NCBI GenBank assembly: GCA_029262455.1
Contig: JAJCZJ010000011.1
Location: forward strand, 34,390 to 98,389
Length of the DNA stretch: 64,000 bases
Source: Deltaproteobacteria bacterium
Lineage (GTDB): Bacteria; Desulfobacterota; Binatia; HRBIN30; CADEER01
Direction of reading: 5' to 3'
The notes below the pieces were generated by a model, which was not told the origin of the DNA, did no database searches, and was given only the letters and a program-made list of their open reading frames with translations. Of the stretch, positions 1-9,400 are shown in pieces (within the stretch, counting starts at the first letter, position 1; every line of letters starts with the position of its first letter). The position numbers and the translations under genes were made by a program.

Positions 1-68
1 GCCGGCGTGGATGCGCCGAAGGGACAGGCCAGGAGTGCGATGATCAGATACCCGAAGAACTTCGCCAT
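1..68 (-). CDS. N-terminus of a secreted or membrane protein (runs off left edge)
   Basis: Only the first 22 codons are inside the window. They begin with an ATG at 68-66 on the minus strand and read MAKFFGYLIIALLACPFGAS, a short positive n-region, a hydrophobic core and a small-residue region. This looks like a signal peptide; the LLAC string could also serve as a lipobox. It lies just downstream of the small ORF at 113-328 in the same orientation. Nothing can be said about the mature protein. Confidence 0.5.
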   Translation of the reverse strand, partial: MAKFFGYLIIALLACPFGASTP

Positions 69-112
69 GCGCTCACTACAACAGTGAGACCGCGGGTGCG
101 CAAGCACTGTAC

Positions 113-328
113 TTAGTCGCAGCTGATGAACTCGAGAACTTCCCCCAACTGACGAATCTGCCGAGCGCGCACGCCCCGCTCCGCGTCGGGCCCTTGAGAA
201 AACCTTTGTAGGGCCAGGGCGAGATTCAACTCGATGATCTCGACACAACGCTCCGTGGTCTCGCGTTCGAGGGCTTGCCGCCGTGCTTTCGAGACATCAG
301 CAAGGGAAATGATATCGGCCATTGCCAT
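113..328 (-). CDS. Small hypothetical protein downstream of trmJ
   Basis: A 71-residue protein starting MAMADIISLADV, with an amphipathic, helix-favouring sequence (KARRQALERETTERCVEII) and no signal peptide or Cys pair. An alternative start two codons later (ATG at 322) is equally possible. It starts 27 bp after the trmJ stop in the same direction, so the two are probably co-transcribed. I do not recognise a family. The composition looks like real coding sequence rather than a shadow, because the antisense frames are less protein-like. Function unknown. Confidence 0.5.
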   Translation of the reverse strand: MAMADIISLADVSKARRQALERETTERCVEIIELNLALALQRFSQGPDAERGVRARQIRQLGEVLEFISCD

Positions 329-355
329 CCCAAGTCCCACGCACCGCACATGAGG

Positions 356-1147
356 TCAATCTTTGCGCCGATGATCGCGATCTCGTTTCGGCAACAAACC
401 GGCGAGCTTGGCGTTCGCCGCAGCTTCCGCACACCACTCCATTTGCCGCGACAGCGCCATCAAGATCCTCGCCTCTAGCGGTCGGACACCAGCCCGGCCA
501 AGCATGCGCCGCAGAACGAACATGATCCGATCGGGGTTCTGCGGATTCAGAAATCCCATCTTGATCAACGCCTGTTGCATGCGTTGGTCGGCGCGTTGCA
601 AGTCTGCAGCCGCCGCGCCAATGCGGGCATCGGGCGAAACGTTCGGGGCAACAATAAACCGCCGCAGCTCGTAGCACACCAAGAGCACCGCCTGGGCGAG
701 ATTGAGCGACGTGTACTCATCCGAGCAATCAATCCGCACGAGACGTTGACAGAAGCGCAGGTCTTCGCGCGTCAGGCCGTGGTGCTCGGGACCGAAGAGA
801 ATGGCGACGCGTCCGCGCTGCGCATTCGCCAGTACATCAGGGCAGATCTCGGCCGGTAGCTCGGGCGCGTCACGGTAGATCCCGAGCTGTGCGCTGGTAC
901 CGACGACCATCGTGCAGTCGGCGACAGCCTCTTCGATATTGCGGTAGCGCCCACACTCCTGCAGCAGGTCAGCCGCGTGCACGGCGGTGTTGCGGGCCGC
1001 AGCAATACGCCGCTGCGACGTGCCAACCAGGGCTAGATCCGACAAGCCCATGTTCTTCATCGCGCGCGCCACCGCCCCCACATTGGCCGCGCCTTGCGGG
1101 TGCACGAGGACGACGCGGATCCGCGACAATGGGTCTACCTCCGGCAC
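356..1147 (-). CDS. trmJ: tRNA/rRNA 2'-O-methyltransferase, TrmJ-type SPOUT (TrmH family)
   Basis: Encodes about 263 residues. The SPOUT/TrmH signature is complete: motif 1 near the N-terminus (PQGAANVGAVARAMKNMG), motif 2 in the middle (ILFGPEHHGLT) and motif 3 (YTSLNLAQAVLL). These form the trefoil-knot SAM site. TrmJ methylates the 2'-OH of nucleotide 32 in tRNA anticodon loops; the length and the start close to motif 1 fit this subgroup better than the longer TrmH/RlmB proteins. I chose the GTG at 1147-1145 because motif 1 begins about 14 residues later. The frame stays open for another 100 codons upstream, but that part is Arg/Ser-rich and overlaps the preceding receiver gene, so it is probably not translated. 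The exact substrate (tRNA position 32 or another 2'-O site) is inferred. Confidence 0.85.
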   Translation of the reverse strand: MPEVDPLSRIRVVLVHPQGAANVGAVARAMKNMGLSDLALVGTSQRRIAAARNTAVHAADLLQECGRYRNIEEAVADCTMVVGTSAQLGIYRDAPELPAEICPDVLANAQRGRVAILFGPEHHGLTREDLRFCQRLVRIDCSDEYTSLNLAQAVLLVCYELRRFIVAPNVSPDARIGAAAADLQRADQRMQQALIKMGFLNPQNPDRIMFVLRRMLGRAGVRPLEARILMALSRQMEWCAEAAANAKLAGLLPKRDRDHRRKD

Positions 1148-1248
1148 CGTTAAGTCATGCCGGCTCGCAGTCCGTTGAACAAGTAGGGCAGGAGCGAAAA
1201 TGAGAGAACTTGTCCGAAATCGAGGCGACGAGCCGGGTTGTCTGTGTT

Positions 1249-1698
1249 TCAATCCTCCGGCAGTTCGTCGATGGCGGCCGCCGTACGATCCATCCGCCGA
1301 TCGAGTTCGCGCGTATGAACTTGCGCACGCAGGCGAGAGAACAACTCGGACTTGTTGATCGGCTTGGTGAGATACTCGCTCACTCCCAGAGCCATTCCAC
1401 GCGTCCGCGTTTCCATATCGTCCTTGGCGGTCAGTAGAACCACCGGAATCGTGCGCCACTGGGCGTGAGAGCGCATGCGTTCACACACCTGCAACCCATC
1501 GAGGCCGGGCATCATCACGTCGAGCAGGACGATGTCGAACGTTTCTTTCTCGAGAATCGCCAGACATTCGTTTCCGTCGGCAGCAGAAGCCGTGTTGTAG
1601 CCTTCTTTGGCCAACCAGCGCCGCAGGATCTCCAGGGTATTGGCGTCGTCGTCTACGATCAGGATACGTGCGGCGTTCTCTTTATCAGCATCACTCAT
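1249..1698 (-). CDS. Stand-alone response regulator receiver (CheY-like)
   Basis: A 149-residue single-domain receiver. The acidic cluster ILIVDDD is at about residues 13-18, the phospho-acceptor Asp at about 60 in IVLLDVMMPG, the conserved Thr at about 90 in VVLLTAKDD, and the Lys at about 112 in YLTKP. There is no DNA-binding or output domain; the last 25 residues are a charged helical tail. The ATG at 1698 is preceded by a GAGGG Shine-Dalgarno. It lies 48 bp downstream of a sigma-54 activator that lacks its own receiver, in the same orientation, so the two may form a split regulatory pair (inference). No histidine kinase is nearby. Confidence 0.9.
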   Translation of the reverse strand: MSDADKENAARILIVDDDANTLEILRRWLAKEGYNTASAADGNECLAILEKETFDIVLLDVMMPGLDGLQVCERMRSHAQWRTIPVVLLTAKDDMETRTRGMALGVSEYLTKPINKSELFSRLRAQVHTRELDRRMDRTAAAIDELPED

Positions 1699-1746
1699 GG
1701 TATTTCCCTCTTGTTCCAACAAACTCGACTCGAGCTAACCGAAAAC

Positions 1747-2745
1747 CTAGATGAGGTAGCCCTCGGCTTGGTTGGCGGCGCTTCCTTTGCGGCGCAACTT
1801 CGCAACAAGGGTCGTCCTCTTCAGTCCTAGAAGTCTCGCAGCTGCCTGCTTGTTGCCCTTGGTGCGCCGCAGCGCCTCGTCAATCAGGCGATATTCAAAC
1901 TCCTCGACGGCTTTATTCAAGTCGATTCCCTCCTCCGTCAAGGACGGACGCGGGATCTTTTTCTCGGAGATAAAGGAGCGAATATTCGGCGGCAGGTGGT
2001 CGACCTGAACCAAAGCATCCTCGCTCAGGACAACGAGGCGTTCGACGAGATTCTCCAACTCGCGCACATTACCTGGCCAGTCGTATTCCCAGAGATGCAC
2101 CATTGCATCGTCGGCGATCGTACAGCGGCGAGCTTCGTGTTTGGCGTTGTACTTGTCCAGGAAGTGCGTGACCAAAATCGGAATATCCGAACGCCGCTCG
2201 CGCAGCGGTGGCAACAGGACGGGGATGACCTGCAACCTGTAGTAAAGGTCCTCGCGGAACCTGGACTGCTCAACTTCGACCGCTAGATCGCGGTTTGTCG
2301 CGGCGACGACGCGGACGTCGACTTTGACGGTTCGATCCGAACCGACAGGGCGAATCTCGCGTTCTTGCAAGACGCGCAGCAGCTTGACCTGCAACTGCGC
2401 CGACATTTCACCGATCTCATCTAAGAAGATCGTTCCCCCGCTCGCCAGTTGGAACATCCCCATACGGGCGGCGACCGCTCCGGTGAATGCGCCTCGCTCA
2501 TGGCCGAACATCTCCGACTCGAGCAGGTCCGGAGGGATCGCACCACAGTTCACAGCAATGAAGGGTTGGTTTGCCCGACGACTATGCGCGTGAATGTAAC
2601 GAGCGATGAGCTCTTTGCCGGTACCGCTTTCACCCTGGATCATGACGGTCGAGTCTGTCGTCGCAACCCGCTGTGCGACCTGGAGAATCTTCTCCATGAC
2701 CGGGTGATTCCCTTTGATTACGAAATTTTCCATCGTGACACCCAC
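1747..2745 (-). CDS. Sigma-54-dependent transcriptional activator lacking a sensor domain
   Basis: About 332 residues made almost only of the AAA+ core and a Fis-type helix-turn-helix. Walker A is GESGTGKE (about residues 38-45), the sigma-54 contact loop GAFTGA is intact (about 85-90), Walker B is GGTIFLDEIGEM (about 103-114), and the sensor/arginine-finger region FREDLYYRL follows. The C-terminal HTH spans NKQAAARLLGLKRTTL. Intact GAFTGA and Walker motifs imply active remodelling of Eσ54 closed complexes. There is no N-terminal receiver, GAF or PAS domain, so control must come from a partner or from expression level, as in PspF. The adjacent receiver is a candidate partner. Start: GTG at 2745, eight bases after a strong AGGAGGG; an ATG four codons downstream (2733) has no such site. 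Confidence 0.92.
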   Translation of the reverse strand: MGVTMENFVIKGNHPVMEKILQVAQRVATTDSTVMIQGESGTGKELIARYIHAHSRRANQPFIAVNCGAIPPDLLESEMFGHERGAFTGAVAARMGMFQLASGGTIFLDEIGEMSAQLQVKLLRVLQEREIRPVGSDRTVKVDVRVVAATNRDLAVEVEQSRFREDLYYRLQVIPVLLPPLRERRSDIPILVTHFLDKYNAKHEARRCTIADDAMVHLWEYDWPGNVRELENLVERLVVLSEDALVQVDHLPPNIRSFISEKKIPRPSLTEEGIDLNKAVEEFEYRLIDEALRRTKGNKQAAARLLGLKRTTLVAKLRRKGSAANQAEGYLI

Positions 2746-2753
2746 AGATTCAA

Positions 2754-2760
2754 CCCTCCT
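2754..2760 (-). promoter_or_regulatory. Shine-Dalgarno that decides the start of the sigma-54 activator
   Basis: AGGAGGG on the minus strand, eight bases before GTG 2745. This spacing favours the GTG over the ATG at 2733, which would be 20 bases from the site. Confidence 0.65.
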
Positions 2761-3057
2761 CAGCTGCAACGGCAAAAAAATAACTGTTTGCACGCTACCT
2801 CGCAACATGAAATCGCATGCAGAGAGCCATATCGTCCATTTTGTACGCATTAAGTTCTCCACTGAGTGGCTCTGCCAACCGCACCCCCCTTATTTTTGCC
2901 GATAAATCACCCTGGGGACATCCTAGTTGGCTTTAACTAGAGACATTCGGCGAAGTTTCGACGCTTTGCGGAGAGCTGGGCAATTTGATGAGTCACTTCG
3001 CAACACACCCCACCCCCCGGCGTGGCATAGGGCTGACCTTCAAGGTATTTACACCGG
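2761..3057. other. Divergent intergenic region, sigma-54 activator / rph
   Basis: About 300 bp between two divergently transcribed genes, so promoters for both should lie here. I see a short inverted repeat, CTAGTT (2923-2928) and AACTAG (2935-2940) around six bases, and an A-run near 2775-2782, but no convincing -24/-12 sigma-54 promoter and no ORF with coding character. Confidence 0.4.
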
Positions 3058-3777
3058 ATGCCTAGAATCGATGGACGAGCTACAGACCAACTCCGCCCGG
3101 TGCGGATCACTCCGAACTTCACCAGGAATGCCAATGGATCCGCCCTCATTGAGTGCGGCGAGACGAGGGTCATATGTACGGCCAGTGTGGAGGACAAGGT
3201 CCCACCATTTCTGCGCGATACAGAGCAAGGTTGGCTGACAGCCGAGTACGGAATGCTTCCCGGTTCGAGCCCGAGCCGAATTTCGCGCCGTGCGGGAGGA
3301 AGGACGCAGGAAATCCAGCGCCTGGTTGGACGCAGCATGCGCGCCGTGGTTGACCTCGACCGGCTCGGATCGCGGACCATCTGGCTGGACTGCGACGTGA
3401 TCCAAGCCGATGGCGGGACAAGGACAGCATCGATAACTGGGGCGTACGTAGCGTTATCGCTGGCGATTGCGCGCCTGCAGAGCGCCGGCGAGCTCGACAA
3501 CGACCCGCGCCGCACTTCGGTGGCGGCGATCAGCGTCGGAATCGTCGATGGCACCGTGATGCTCGACCTTTGCTATGAGGAAGACAGCCGTGCCGACGTC
3601 GATATGAACATCGTCATGACTGGTGACGGGCGATTTATCGAAGTTCAGGGGACTGCAGAGGCGGCTCCGTTCTCCGCCGCTGAAATGAGCCAGATGACAG
3701 AGATGGCAACCGTCGCGATCGCCGACTTGGGCAAGATGCAAGAAGAGGCCATCGCGGCGGGGCTGCTAAAGGACTAG
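3058..3777 (+). CDS. rph: Ribonuclease PH
   Basis: A 239-residue phosphorolytic 3'-5' exoribonuclease of normal family length; it trims the 3' ends of tRNA precursors using inorganic phosphate. The N-terminal motif [15 protein letters not shown] is diagnostic. It is followed by [19 protein letters not shown], the arginine-rich phosphate-site region ([19 protein letters not shown], near residues 70-88), [19 protein letters not shown], and the C-terminal Asp pair region ADVDMNIVM. The ATG at 3058 is the natural start because the family motif begins there. rdgB starts 12 bp after the stop; the rph-rdgB pairing is common in bacteria and supports both calls. Three tRNA genes follow within about 1.2 kb, a fitting neighbourhood. 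Confidence 0.97.
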   Translation: MPRIDGRATDQLRPVRITPNFTRNANGSALIECGETRVICTASVEDKVPPFLRDTEQGWLTAEYGMLPGSSPSRISRRAGGRTQEIQRLVGRSMRAVVDLDRLGSRTIWLDCDVIQADGGTRTASITGAYVALSLAIARLQSAGELDNDPRRTSVAAISVGIVDGTVMLDLCYEEDSRADVDMNIVMTGDGRFIEVQGTAEAAPFSAAEMSQMTEMATVAIADLGKMQEEAIAAGLLKD

Positions 3778-3789
3778 CCGTCTCTCGGC

Positions 3790-4431
3790 GTGAAGACTTT
3801 GAAGAAACCGACCCTTGTCATCGCCACCACCAACCTGGGCAAGATGCGAGAGTTCCGGGAGCATTTGGGTGATCTGCAGATCGAGCTAGCGGATCTTTCT
3901 GCGTTTCCGGATTTCCCCGAAGTGGCCGAGGACGCCGACAGCTATGTCGAGAATGCGCGAGCCAAGGCCAAGGCCGCAGCGGTTCACACCGGACTGCCGG
4001 CACTGGCGGACGATTCGGGCCTCGAGGTCGACGCCCTGGATGGCAGGCCTGGGGTGCGTTCGGCGCGCTTTGCCGTAGACCTCGGACTGTGCACTGCCAG
4101 AAGTGATGACGCCAACAACCGCGCTCTTCTCGACCAACTGAGCGGCTTGGACTCGGTGAAGCGCAGCGCGCGGTTCCGTTGCGTATTGGTCGTAGCCCAC
4201 CCCGATGGGCGCGAGTGCATCGCCCAAGGTGCCTGCGAGGGGCAGATCGGCGACCGACTGCGCGGAACGAATGGATTCGGCTACGACCCCGTCTTCTTTG
4301 AGCCAACCATTCAAGCAACCTTTGGAGAGATCCCGGCTGCGCAGAAACGGGCGATCAGTCACCGCGCCGTCGCCTGTCGGGACTTACATTCCAAGCTCGT
4401 CGATTTTTTGCAGTCACCTGGTCCACAATAG
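3790..4431 (+). CDS. rdgB: XTP/dITP (non-canonical purine NTP) pyrophosphatase, RdgB/HAM1
   Basis: A 213-residue house-cleaning enzyme that hydrolyses dITP, XTP and ITP to monophosphate plus pyrophosphate, keeping deaminated purines out of nucleic acids. The substrate-binding N-terminus VIATTNLGKMREF, the metal/active-site segment ALADDSGLEVDALDGRPGVRSARF and the C-terminal GTNGFGYDPVFF and ISHRA motifs are all present, so the protein looks intact. The start is a GTG at 3790, which places the beta-strand VIATTN near residue 10 as in relatives. It is probably co-transcribed with rph (12-bp gap). The tRNA-Pro gene begins 50 bp after the stop. Confidence 0.96.
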   Translation: MKTLKKPTLVIATTNLGKMREFREHLGDLQIELADLSAFPDFPEVAEDADSYVENARAKAKAAAVHTGLPALADDSGLEVDALDGRPGVRSARFAVDLGLCTARSDDANNRALLDQLSGLDSVKRSARFRCVLVVAHPDGRECIAQGACEGQIGDRLRGTNGFGYDPVFFEPTIQATFGEIPAAQKRAISHRAVACRDLHSKLVDFLQSPGPQ

Positions 4432-4481
4432 AGCGTGCAAAGTTGCTTTCGCTGGGACACGATGTTAGTCCGCAGGCAGTT

Positions 4482-4556
4482 CGGGGCGTAGCGCAGCCTG
4501 GCTAGCGCACCTGTTTTGGGAACAGGGGGTCGGCCGTTCGAATCGGCTCGCCCCGA
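4482..4556 (+). tRNA. tRNA-Pro (TGG)
   Basis: A full cloverleaf can be drawn: acceptor CGGGGCG/CGCCCCG, D-stem GCGC/GCGC, anticodon stem CCTGT/ACAGG with loop TTTGGGA (anticodon TGG), T-arm GGCCG-TTCGAAT-CGGCT and discriminator A at 4556. The 3' CCA is not encoded; the next bases are TTTTT. Confidence 0.95.
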
Positions 4557-4644
4557 TTTTTGAAACTCGGAGTTCCAGGTCACGAGGACAAGGCAAGAAA
4601 AACTCGTGCCCTGGAGCGTCCGATCTTCAAAAGCGACTCGGTTG

Positions 4645-4718
4645 GCGCCAGTAGCTCAGATGGATAGAGCAGCGGCCTTCTAAGCCGCCGGTCAGGGGTT
4701 CGAGTCCCTTCTGGCGCG
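4645..4718 (+). tRNA. tRNA-Arg (TCT)
   Basis: Acceptor GCGCCAG/CTGGCGC, anticodon stem GCGGC/GCCGC around loop CTTCTAA (anticodon TCT), T-loop TTCGAGT, discriminator G. CCA is not encoded. Confidence 0.95.
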
Positions 4719-4931
4719 CCTTCCGAGACGATGTGGTTCGAGGAAGTGGAGGCAAGCGAGCTTAGCTCGCCTTGCCCAGTCCATCGGCGTATTGCGACCG
4801 GGACGTTTCTCCAACGCGACCACCGGTACAAACTTCCAACCACAAATTCCCAATGGGTTGCTAGCTTTTCAACCGTGGATTCGGTTACATTCCGCATCCG
4901 GCCGGCATGATTGAAGTGCCGGTTTCTTCAC

Positions 4932-5006
4932 GGTGAGTGTAGCTCAATCGGTTAGAGCGCTGGACTGTGGCTCCAGAGGTTGTGGGTTCGATCCCCATCA
5001 CTCACC
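4932..5006 (+). tRNA. tRNA-His (GTG)
   Basis: Acceptor GTGAGTG/CACTCAC with the extra G(-1) at 4932 opposite discriminator C at 5006, the identity element of tRNA-His. The anticodon stem CTGGA/TCCAG encloses CTGTGGC (anticodon GTG), and the T-loop is TTCGATC. CCA is not encoded. Confidence 0.96.
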
Positions 5007-5100
5007 CTTCCCTTTCCAACCCATGAAAATGGCCAGGCCATCTTGGCAGACGCCTTGCTAGACGCCTGAATGCAAGTGCGGATTGACCATTTCGCAATAA

Positions 5101-5126
5101 GTTTGCCTCAGCAAACAATATTTTTT
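5101..5126 (+). terminator. Possible intrinsic terminator after the tRNA cluster
   Basis: GTTTGC (5101-5106), loop CTCA, GCAAAC (5111-5116), then AATA and six T residues (5121-5126). The stem is only 6 bp and the T-run is displaced by four bases, so this is a weak candidate. Its position 95 bp after tRNA-His is suitable. Confidence 0.4.
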
Positions 5127-5167
5127 CGCTGGATGTACCCTTTTAGAATGGGCTAAGATCTCAAACT

Positions 5168-5187
5168 CTGGTCAATTTTTCGACCAG
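5168..5187. promoter_or_regulatory. Inverted repeat upstream of the SbcD-like gene
   Basis: CTGGTC (5168-5173) and GACCAG (5182-5187) flank an AT-rich spacer, 12 bp before the TTG start at 5200. It could be an operator or a structured leader for the two-gene operon. Function is inferred from position only. Confidence 0.3.
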
Positions 5188-5199
5188 CGAAAGGTCGCT

Positions 5200-6423
5200 T
5201 TGGTGCGCCGGTTTCACTTTGTACATGCAGCAGGCTTGCGCCTGAATTCCTCTTTCCAAGGAGTCGGGCGCACGCCAGCGAGAATCACCGAGGATCTCGG
5301 CCAGGCGACGGCTAGGGCTTGGGATGCTCTCGTCGACTTCTGCATCTCGCACAAGGTCTTGTTCTTGATCATTTCAGGCGGGATCGAGACCGAGTTCAGC
5401 GTCGGCCTGCGCGGCGAATTGAGCCTGCGCCGCGGCCTGACGCGACTATCCGAGCACGGCATTCGTGTTTTCATCGCCGCCGGGCCCGATGACGGTTCGG
5501 TCGCTGAGTCGCTTCGACGCAAGTGTCCGGCCGAAGTCACCGTTTTTTCCGCCGACGCCCCGGAACTGCTCCTCGTCGAGCGCGGTCGCGAGCCGATGGC
5601 TGCTGTCGCCGGCCAGAGCGCCGGAGGCGCCAACTTGGACCTCGGTTCTTATTTCGCCAACGCGCCGGCGAATACACCCCTGATCGGGATCGCTCCGTGC
5701 TCCCCCGCCGTTTTCGACGAGGCGATCGCCGGCGTCACTCAGAAAGCCTCTTATTGGGCAGTTGGCCAGGCCGACGAACCAAGCCGGCGCGGCTTCTCAC
5801 CATGGATCGTGGAAAGTGGCGCTCTGCAGTGCTTCAAAGCGGACGAAAGCCAGCAAGGGGCGCGCGGCGCTATGCTCGTCGAGGTCGAGGGCGAGCGCGT
5901 CCTCGCAGTCGATCACATCGACGTCGACCGGGTCCGCTACGCGGTGCTCGAGGTGACGCCAACCTACGATCTCAACGATGCACTCTTGCAGCACCAGCTC
6001 ATGGACGAGCTCAATCGTATGCGGGCGCGACACGCGGGTCGTAGCCTGGTCGTCGACGTGGTCCTCAAGGACGGAGCGCTGCGCTCGGCTATCTCGCCGC
6101 AAGACCAACGACAACTCACCGACCAATTGCTGCGTGGCATCCGCGAAGACACCGCCACCTGGGACCCGTTCGTCTGGTGCAATCGCTTATCGGTGGAACA
6201 CACCATGAGCGACCAACCGAAGGACCCGCTGGAAGACGAGATCCTACAAGAGGCGCGGGCACTGCGCACCAACACAATGCAACGGAGCTACTTCTTTGCG
6301 GAGCAGCTCGATCCGCTGATGCGTCACTGGAACGACGAGCTTTCACCAGAACGCGCCGAGCGACTCGTCACCGATGCGGCGCGTATTGCGGTAAGCGAGC
6401 TGCGCAATCGGGAAGCCGAGTGA
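5200..6423 (+). CDS. SbcD/Mre11/YhaO-family protein with all metal ligands replaced (pseudo-nuclease)
   Basis: A 407-residue protein that aligns by eye with the calcineurin-like phosphoesterase subunit of SbcCD/YhaO-type complexes, including the surrounding strands (FHFVHAAGLRLNSSF, VLFLIISGG, IRVFIAAG, SYWAVGQAD). At each catalytic motif the metal-binding residues are changed. D-x-H becomes G12-L-R14, GDxxD becomes G60-G-I-E-T64, GNHD becomes GPDD (95-98), the family His near 166 becomes Pro, and GHxH becomes GQAD (189-192). The frame is intact and the scaffold is well conserved, so I read it as a non-catalytic, structural member rather than a decaying gene. The start is TTG 5200, or GTG 5203 with the AAAGG at 5190-5194. 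The ATPase partner starts 10 bp downstream. The terminal 60 residues (from about DQPKDPLEDEIL) form a charged helical tail. Confidence 0.75.
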   Translation: MVRRFHFVHAAGLRLNSSFQGVGRTPARITEDLGQATARAWDALVDFCISHKVLFLIISGGIETEFSVGLRGELSLRRGLTRLSEHGIRVFIAAGPDDGSVAESLRRKCPAEVTVFSADAPELLLVERGREPMAAVAGQSAGGANLDLGSYFANAPANTPLIGIAPCSPAVFDEAIAGVTQKASYWAVGQADEPSRRGFSPWIVESGALQCFKADESQQGARGAMLVEVEGERVLAVDHIDVDRVRYAVLEVTPTYDLNDALLQHQLMDELNRMRARHAGRSLVVDVVLKDGALRSAISPQDQRQLTDQLLRGIREDTATWDPFVWCNRLSVEHTMSDQPKDPLEDEILQEARALRTNTMQRSYFFAEQLDPLMRHWNDELSPERAERLVTDAARIAVSELRNREAE

Positions 6424-6433
6424 GCGCACTGTT

Positions 6434-9400
6434 ATGAGACTTCGCTCGTGGACAATTGACGGCGTAGAGCACCTTGATCGCGTCGACTCTGGGGAGCTGC
6501 CGAACGGTCTCGTCGTGATCTACAGCAGTGAAGAGACGCGTAAGAACGCTGCACTGTCCATCATCCGGCGCCTGCTCTTCGCCAGCCGCACAAACGGCAA
6601 CGGCAGTAGCAGCGGTCGCGGCACCGCTCAGGTCTCCGGGGCGAATGGCGACTTCGAGCTCTCCACCAACGGCGCTCCCGGTTCTGAGGTATTTCGCCGC
6701 ACCGACGGCGAGCCTGTCGGAGACGGGGATCTGGGGCAGTTGTTTGGTCAGATCGAACGCCAACAGCTGGCTCGCTTCTTCGACATCCGCAGCGATCGTC
6801 TGCCGCGCGACTTACTCGATCCCGCGTACGTCAACGCATCGCAATCCGACACCGAACCGCTCTCGTTTGAGCCGCGAATCCAACAGCTGTTGAGTGAGTC
6901 CGACTCGGCTGAAATCGCGCGACTGCTCACAGAGATCGTGACAGCAGAGGCAGCTCTCGCGGAAGCCCTCGAGCGCGAGGCGAAGTTCCACACGCACCAA
7001 GAGGACGAACGGCGCGCGACCGACGAGGTCGGCCGTCTTTGTGCAGAGCTTGCTGAGCTGCGACGACGACGTGAGCGACTGAAGGCATACGCGACGTTGT
7101 GGCCGAACTGGATCAAGCGGCTCCGGCTCGAACGCCACCTTGGCGAGCTGCCACCGATCGAGGACTTTCCCGAATCCGACATCTCTCTCGTCGAGGCACA
7201 GGAACAGGCTCAAGACGCAGCCCTCGCCGCAGCGACGTGCGAGAAACAACTGCGCCAAGTAAAGGCCGAGCTCGAGGCCTTGCCTGAAGCCGGTGATCGC
7301 TTCGAGATCCTCGAATCACTCACCATCTGCGACGAGTTGCCCGAGTACCGCCGCCAGATGACAGCGTTCGCACGCGCACGGGCGCGAAACAGTGAGCTCG
7401 AGACCCTGCTGCCGATGACCGAGAAGCGCGTCATTGGCGAGGCCCACAATCCGACCTTCGATCCGACCACCCTCGACTTGGCCGCGACGCGCGAGTGGCT
7501 CTCGCGCGCTGAGTCGTTCAATGAGCGCGAGACGGCTACCAGGGCGTCGCTCGAATCGACTCGCGCCGCTCTCAAACAGCTCCGCAGCGAACGCCAACGG
7601 GCGATCCGCGCGGCGAAGACGCTCGACGCCGAGCTCGAGAGCGCCGATGAGCAGTGGCGTGCGCTATGGGGCCTACGCGACAACCTCGAAGAACTCTGGG
7701 AGATCCAATCGCAAGGCGAGGCTGCGGCGCGCAAGACGGAGCAGCGCGCCGAGGCCCTCGAAGCCCTAGATCGAGGCCTGTCCAGGGTTCCGAACAAAGT
7801 TGTGCGTGCCCTTTTATGGGTTCTGGTGCTCGGTTCTTTCGCGGCCGCGCTTTGGAATGTCGCCGACTCTGATTCGTCGAAAGCGATCACCTACTCTTTC
7901 GTCGCGATGTGCGGAATGATCGCCGACTTCCTGCTCGGATGGCGTTCGCGCTGGGCCGAGCTTCGCAACAAAGAAGTGAGGGCCGGCGAGGATCGATTGC
8001 GATTCGACCTCAACCGCGCCCGCCAGCTGCGCGATAGCCGCTGGCGCAGTGCCGATCAGGTGTCGCAGCGAATCGAGGCGACCGCGCGATCGCTCAACCT
8101 GACATCGGCACCAACACTAGAAGAAGTCGAAGCGGTGGAAGAGCGACTCTTCGACGCCTGCCGCAAGATGACGCAGCGAGGTCCTCTCGCCGAGACGGCG
8201 CTCGCGATTCGCGACAAGCGCGACGAAGAAGAGATGCTGATGGCTCAGCTGCGTGACATTCGCCAGACCAAAGAAGCGGCAGCGGTCGAGTGGGAAGACT
8301 GGAAGAACAGCGTCGGACTGCCTGCGAGTATCGGTCAGGACGGATTGACGACTTACCTCTGTGAACACGATCGCTGGGCTGAAATGAAGCGCGAAGCGGT
8401 GCGGGTCGACGAGGACCTACAGTCGTTGGCGCCGCAGATTGAGGCCTGGGAAAATCGGGCACGCTCGGTCCTTGCCGCCGCCACAGACCGCGTCGACGAC
8501 AATCTCTGCGGACGAGACCTAGAGGACGCACTCACCGGGTTGCGGGACAGTGCCCTTCGCTCGAGCCGCTTGCGACAGCAGGCGAGCAGCCTGTCCGAGA
8601 AGGTCGAAGACCTCACCAAGCAATCTGCCGAGCTCAGCGCGAAGAGCCGAGAGGTCGGCGCCCTCTACGACAACCTCCGCAACCAAGCGGGGACTTCAGA
8701 CGAACAGGAGTTCGAACGGCGTCGGCAGATTTTCCTCGAGCGGCGGATATTGATCACACAGATCCAGGAGGTCGAGGATGTTTATTTGTCACAGCTCGCC
8801 GATCAGCGTTTGGCCGACGATCCAGCGATCCGCGCCGATCTGACGTCGGGGACGGCCGACACGTGGACCGAGCAAGCCTACGACATCGAGACAGAGATTG
8901 AGCAGCTCGAATCGAGCATGGAAGAGGCATCGCACCAGCGCACCGTTGCAGCCGCGGCATGTCGAGATATCGAGACGTCGAATGAGGTTGCGGTTCGCCA
9001 ACAAGAGCTCAGCGCCCTGCAAGCTGAGATGACCGATCGCGCCGACGAGTGGCGCACATTGGCCATCGCAAGAGGACTCATCACCGAGGCGACCAAGAGT
9101 ATGTCCGGCCGCGGCGCGGTCCTAGGAGCGGCCTCGGACAGCCTGCGCGCCCTGACCCACGGCGAGCTGGTCCGCATCACTTCCGCGAACGGCAACGGCG
9201 ATATGGTCATCGTCGATCGAAGCGGTACCCAACATCACTCCGAGCACGGCTTGCCCGCGCAAATCGCTCGGCAGGTGAATCTCAGCCTACACTTCAGCAT
9301 CGCCCGGGACTTCGCCCGCCACCGCTCCCCCATCCCTGTCGTGATGGACGAAGTGCTCGCCGATCTTGAAGAGCGACAACGCGAGGCAACCGCCCGCGAG

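Noticed and set aside
356..1459. TrmJ with a 100-residue N-terminal extension
   Set aside because: The extension is Arg/Ser-rich, overlaps the receiver gene antiparallel to its codon bias, and the SPOUT motif starts where other TrmJ proteins begin; GTG 1147 fits better.
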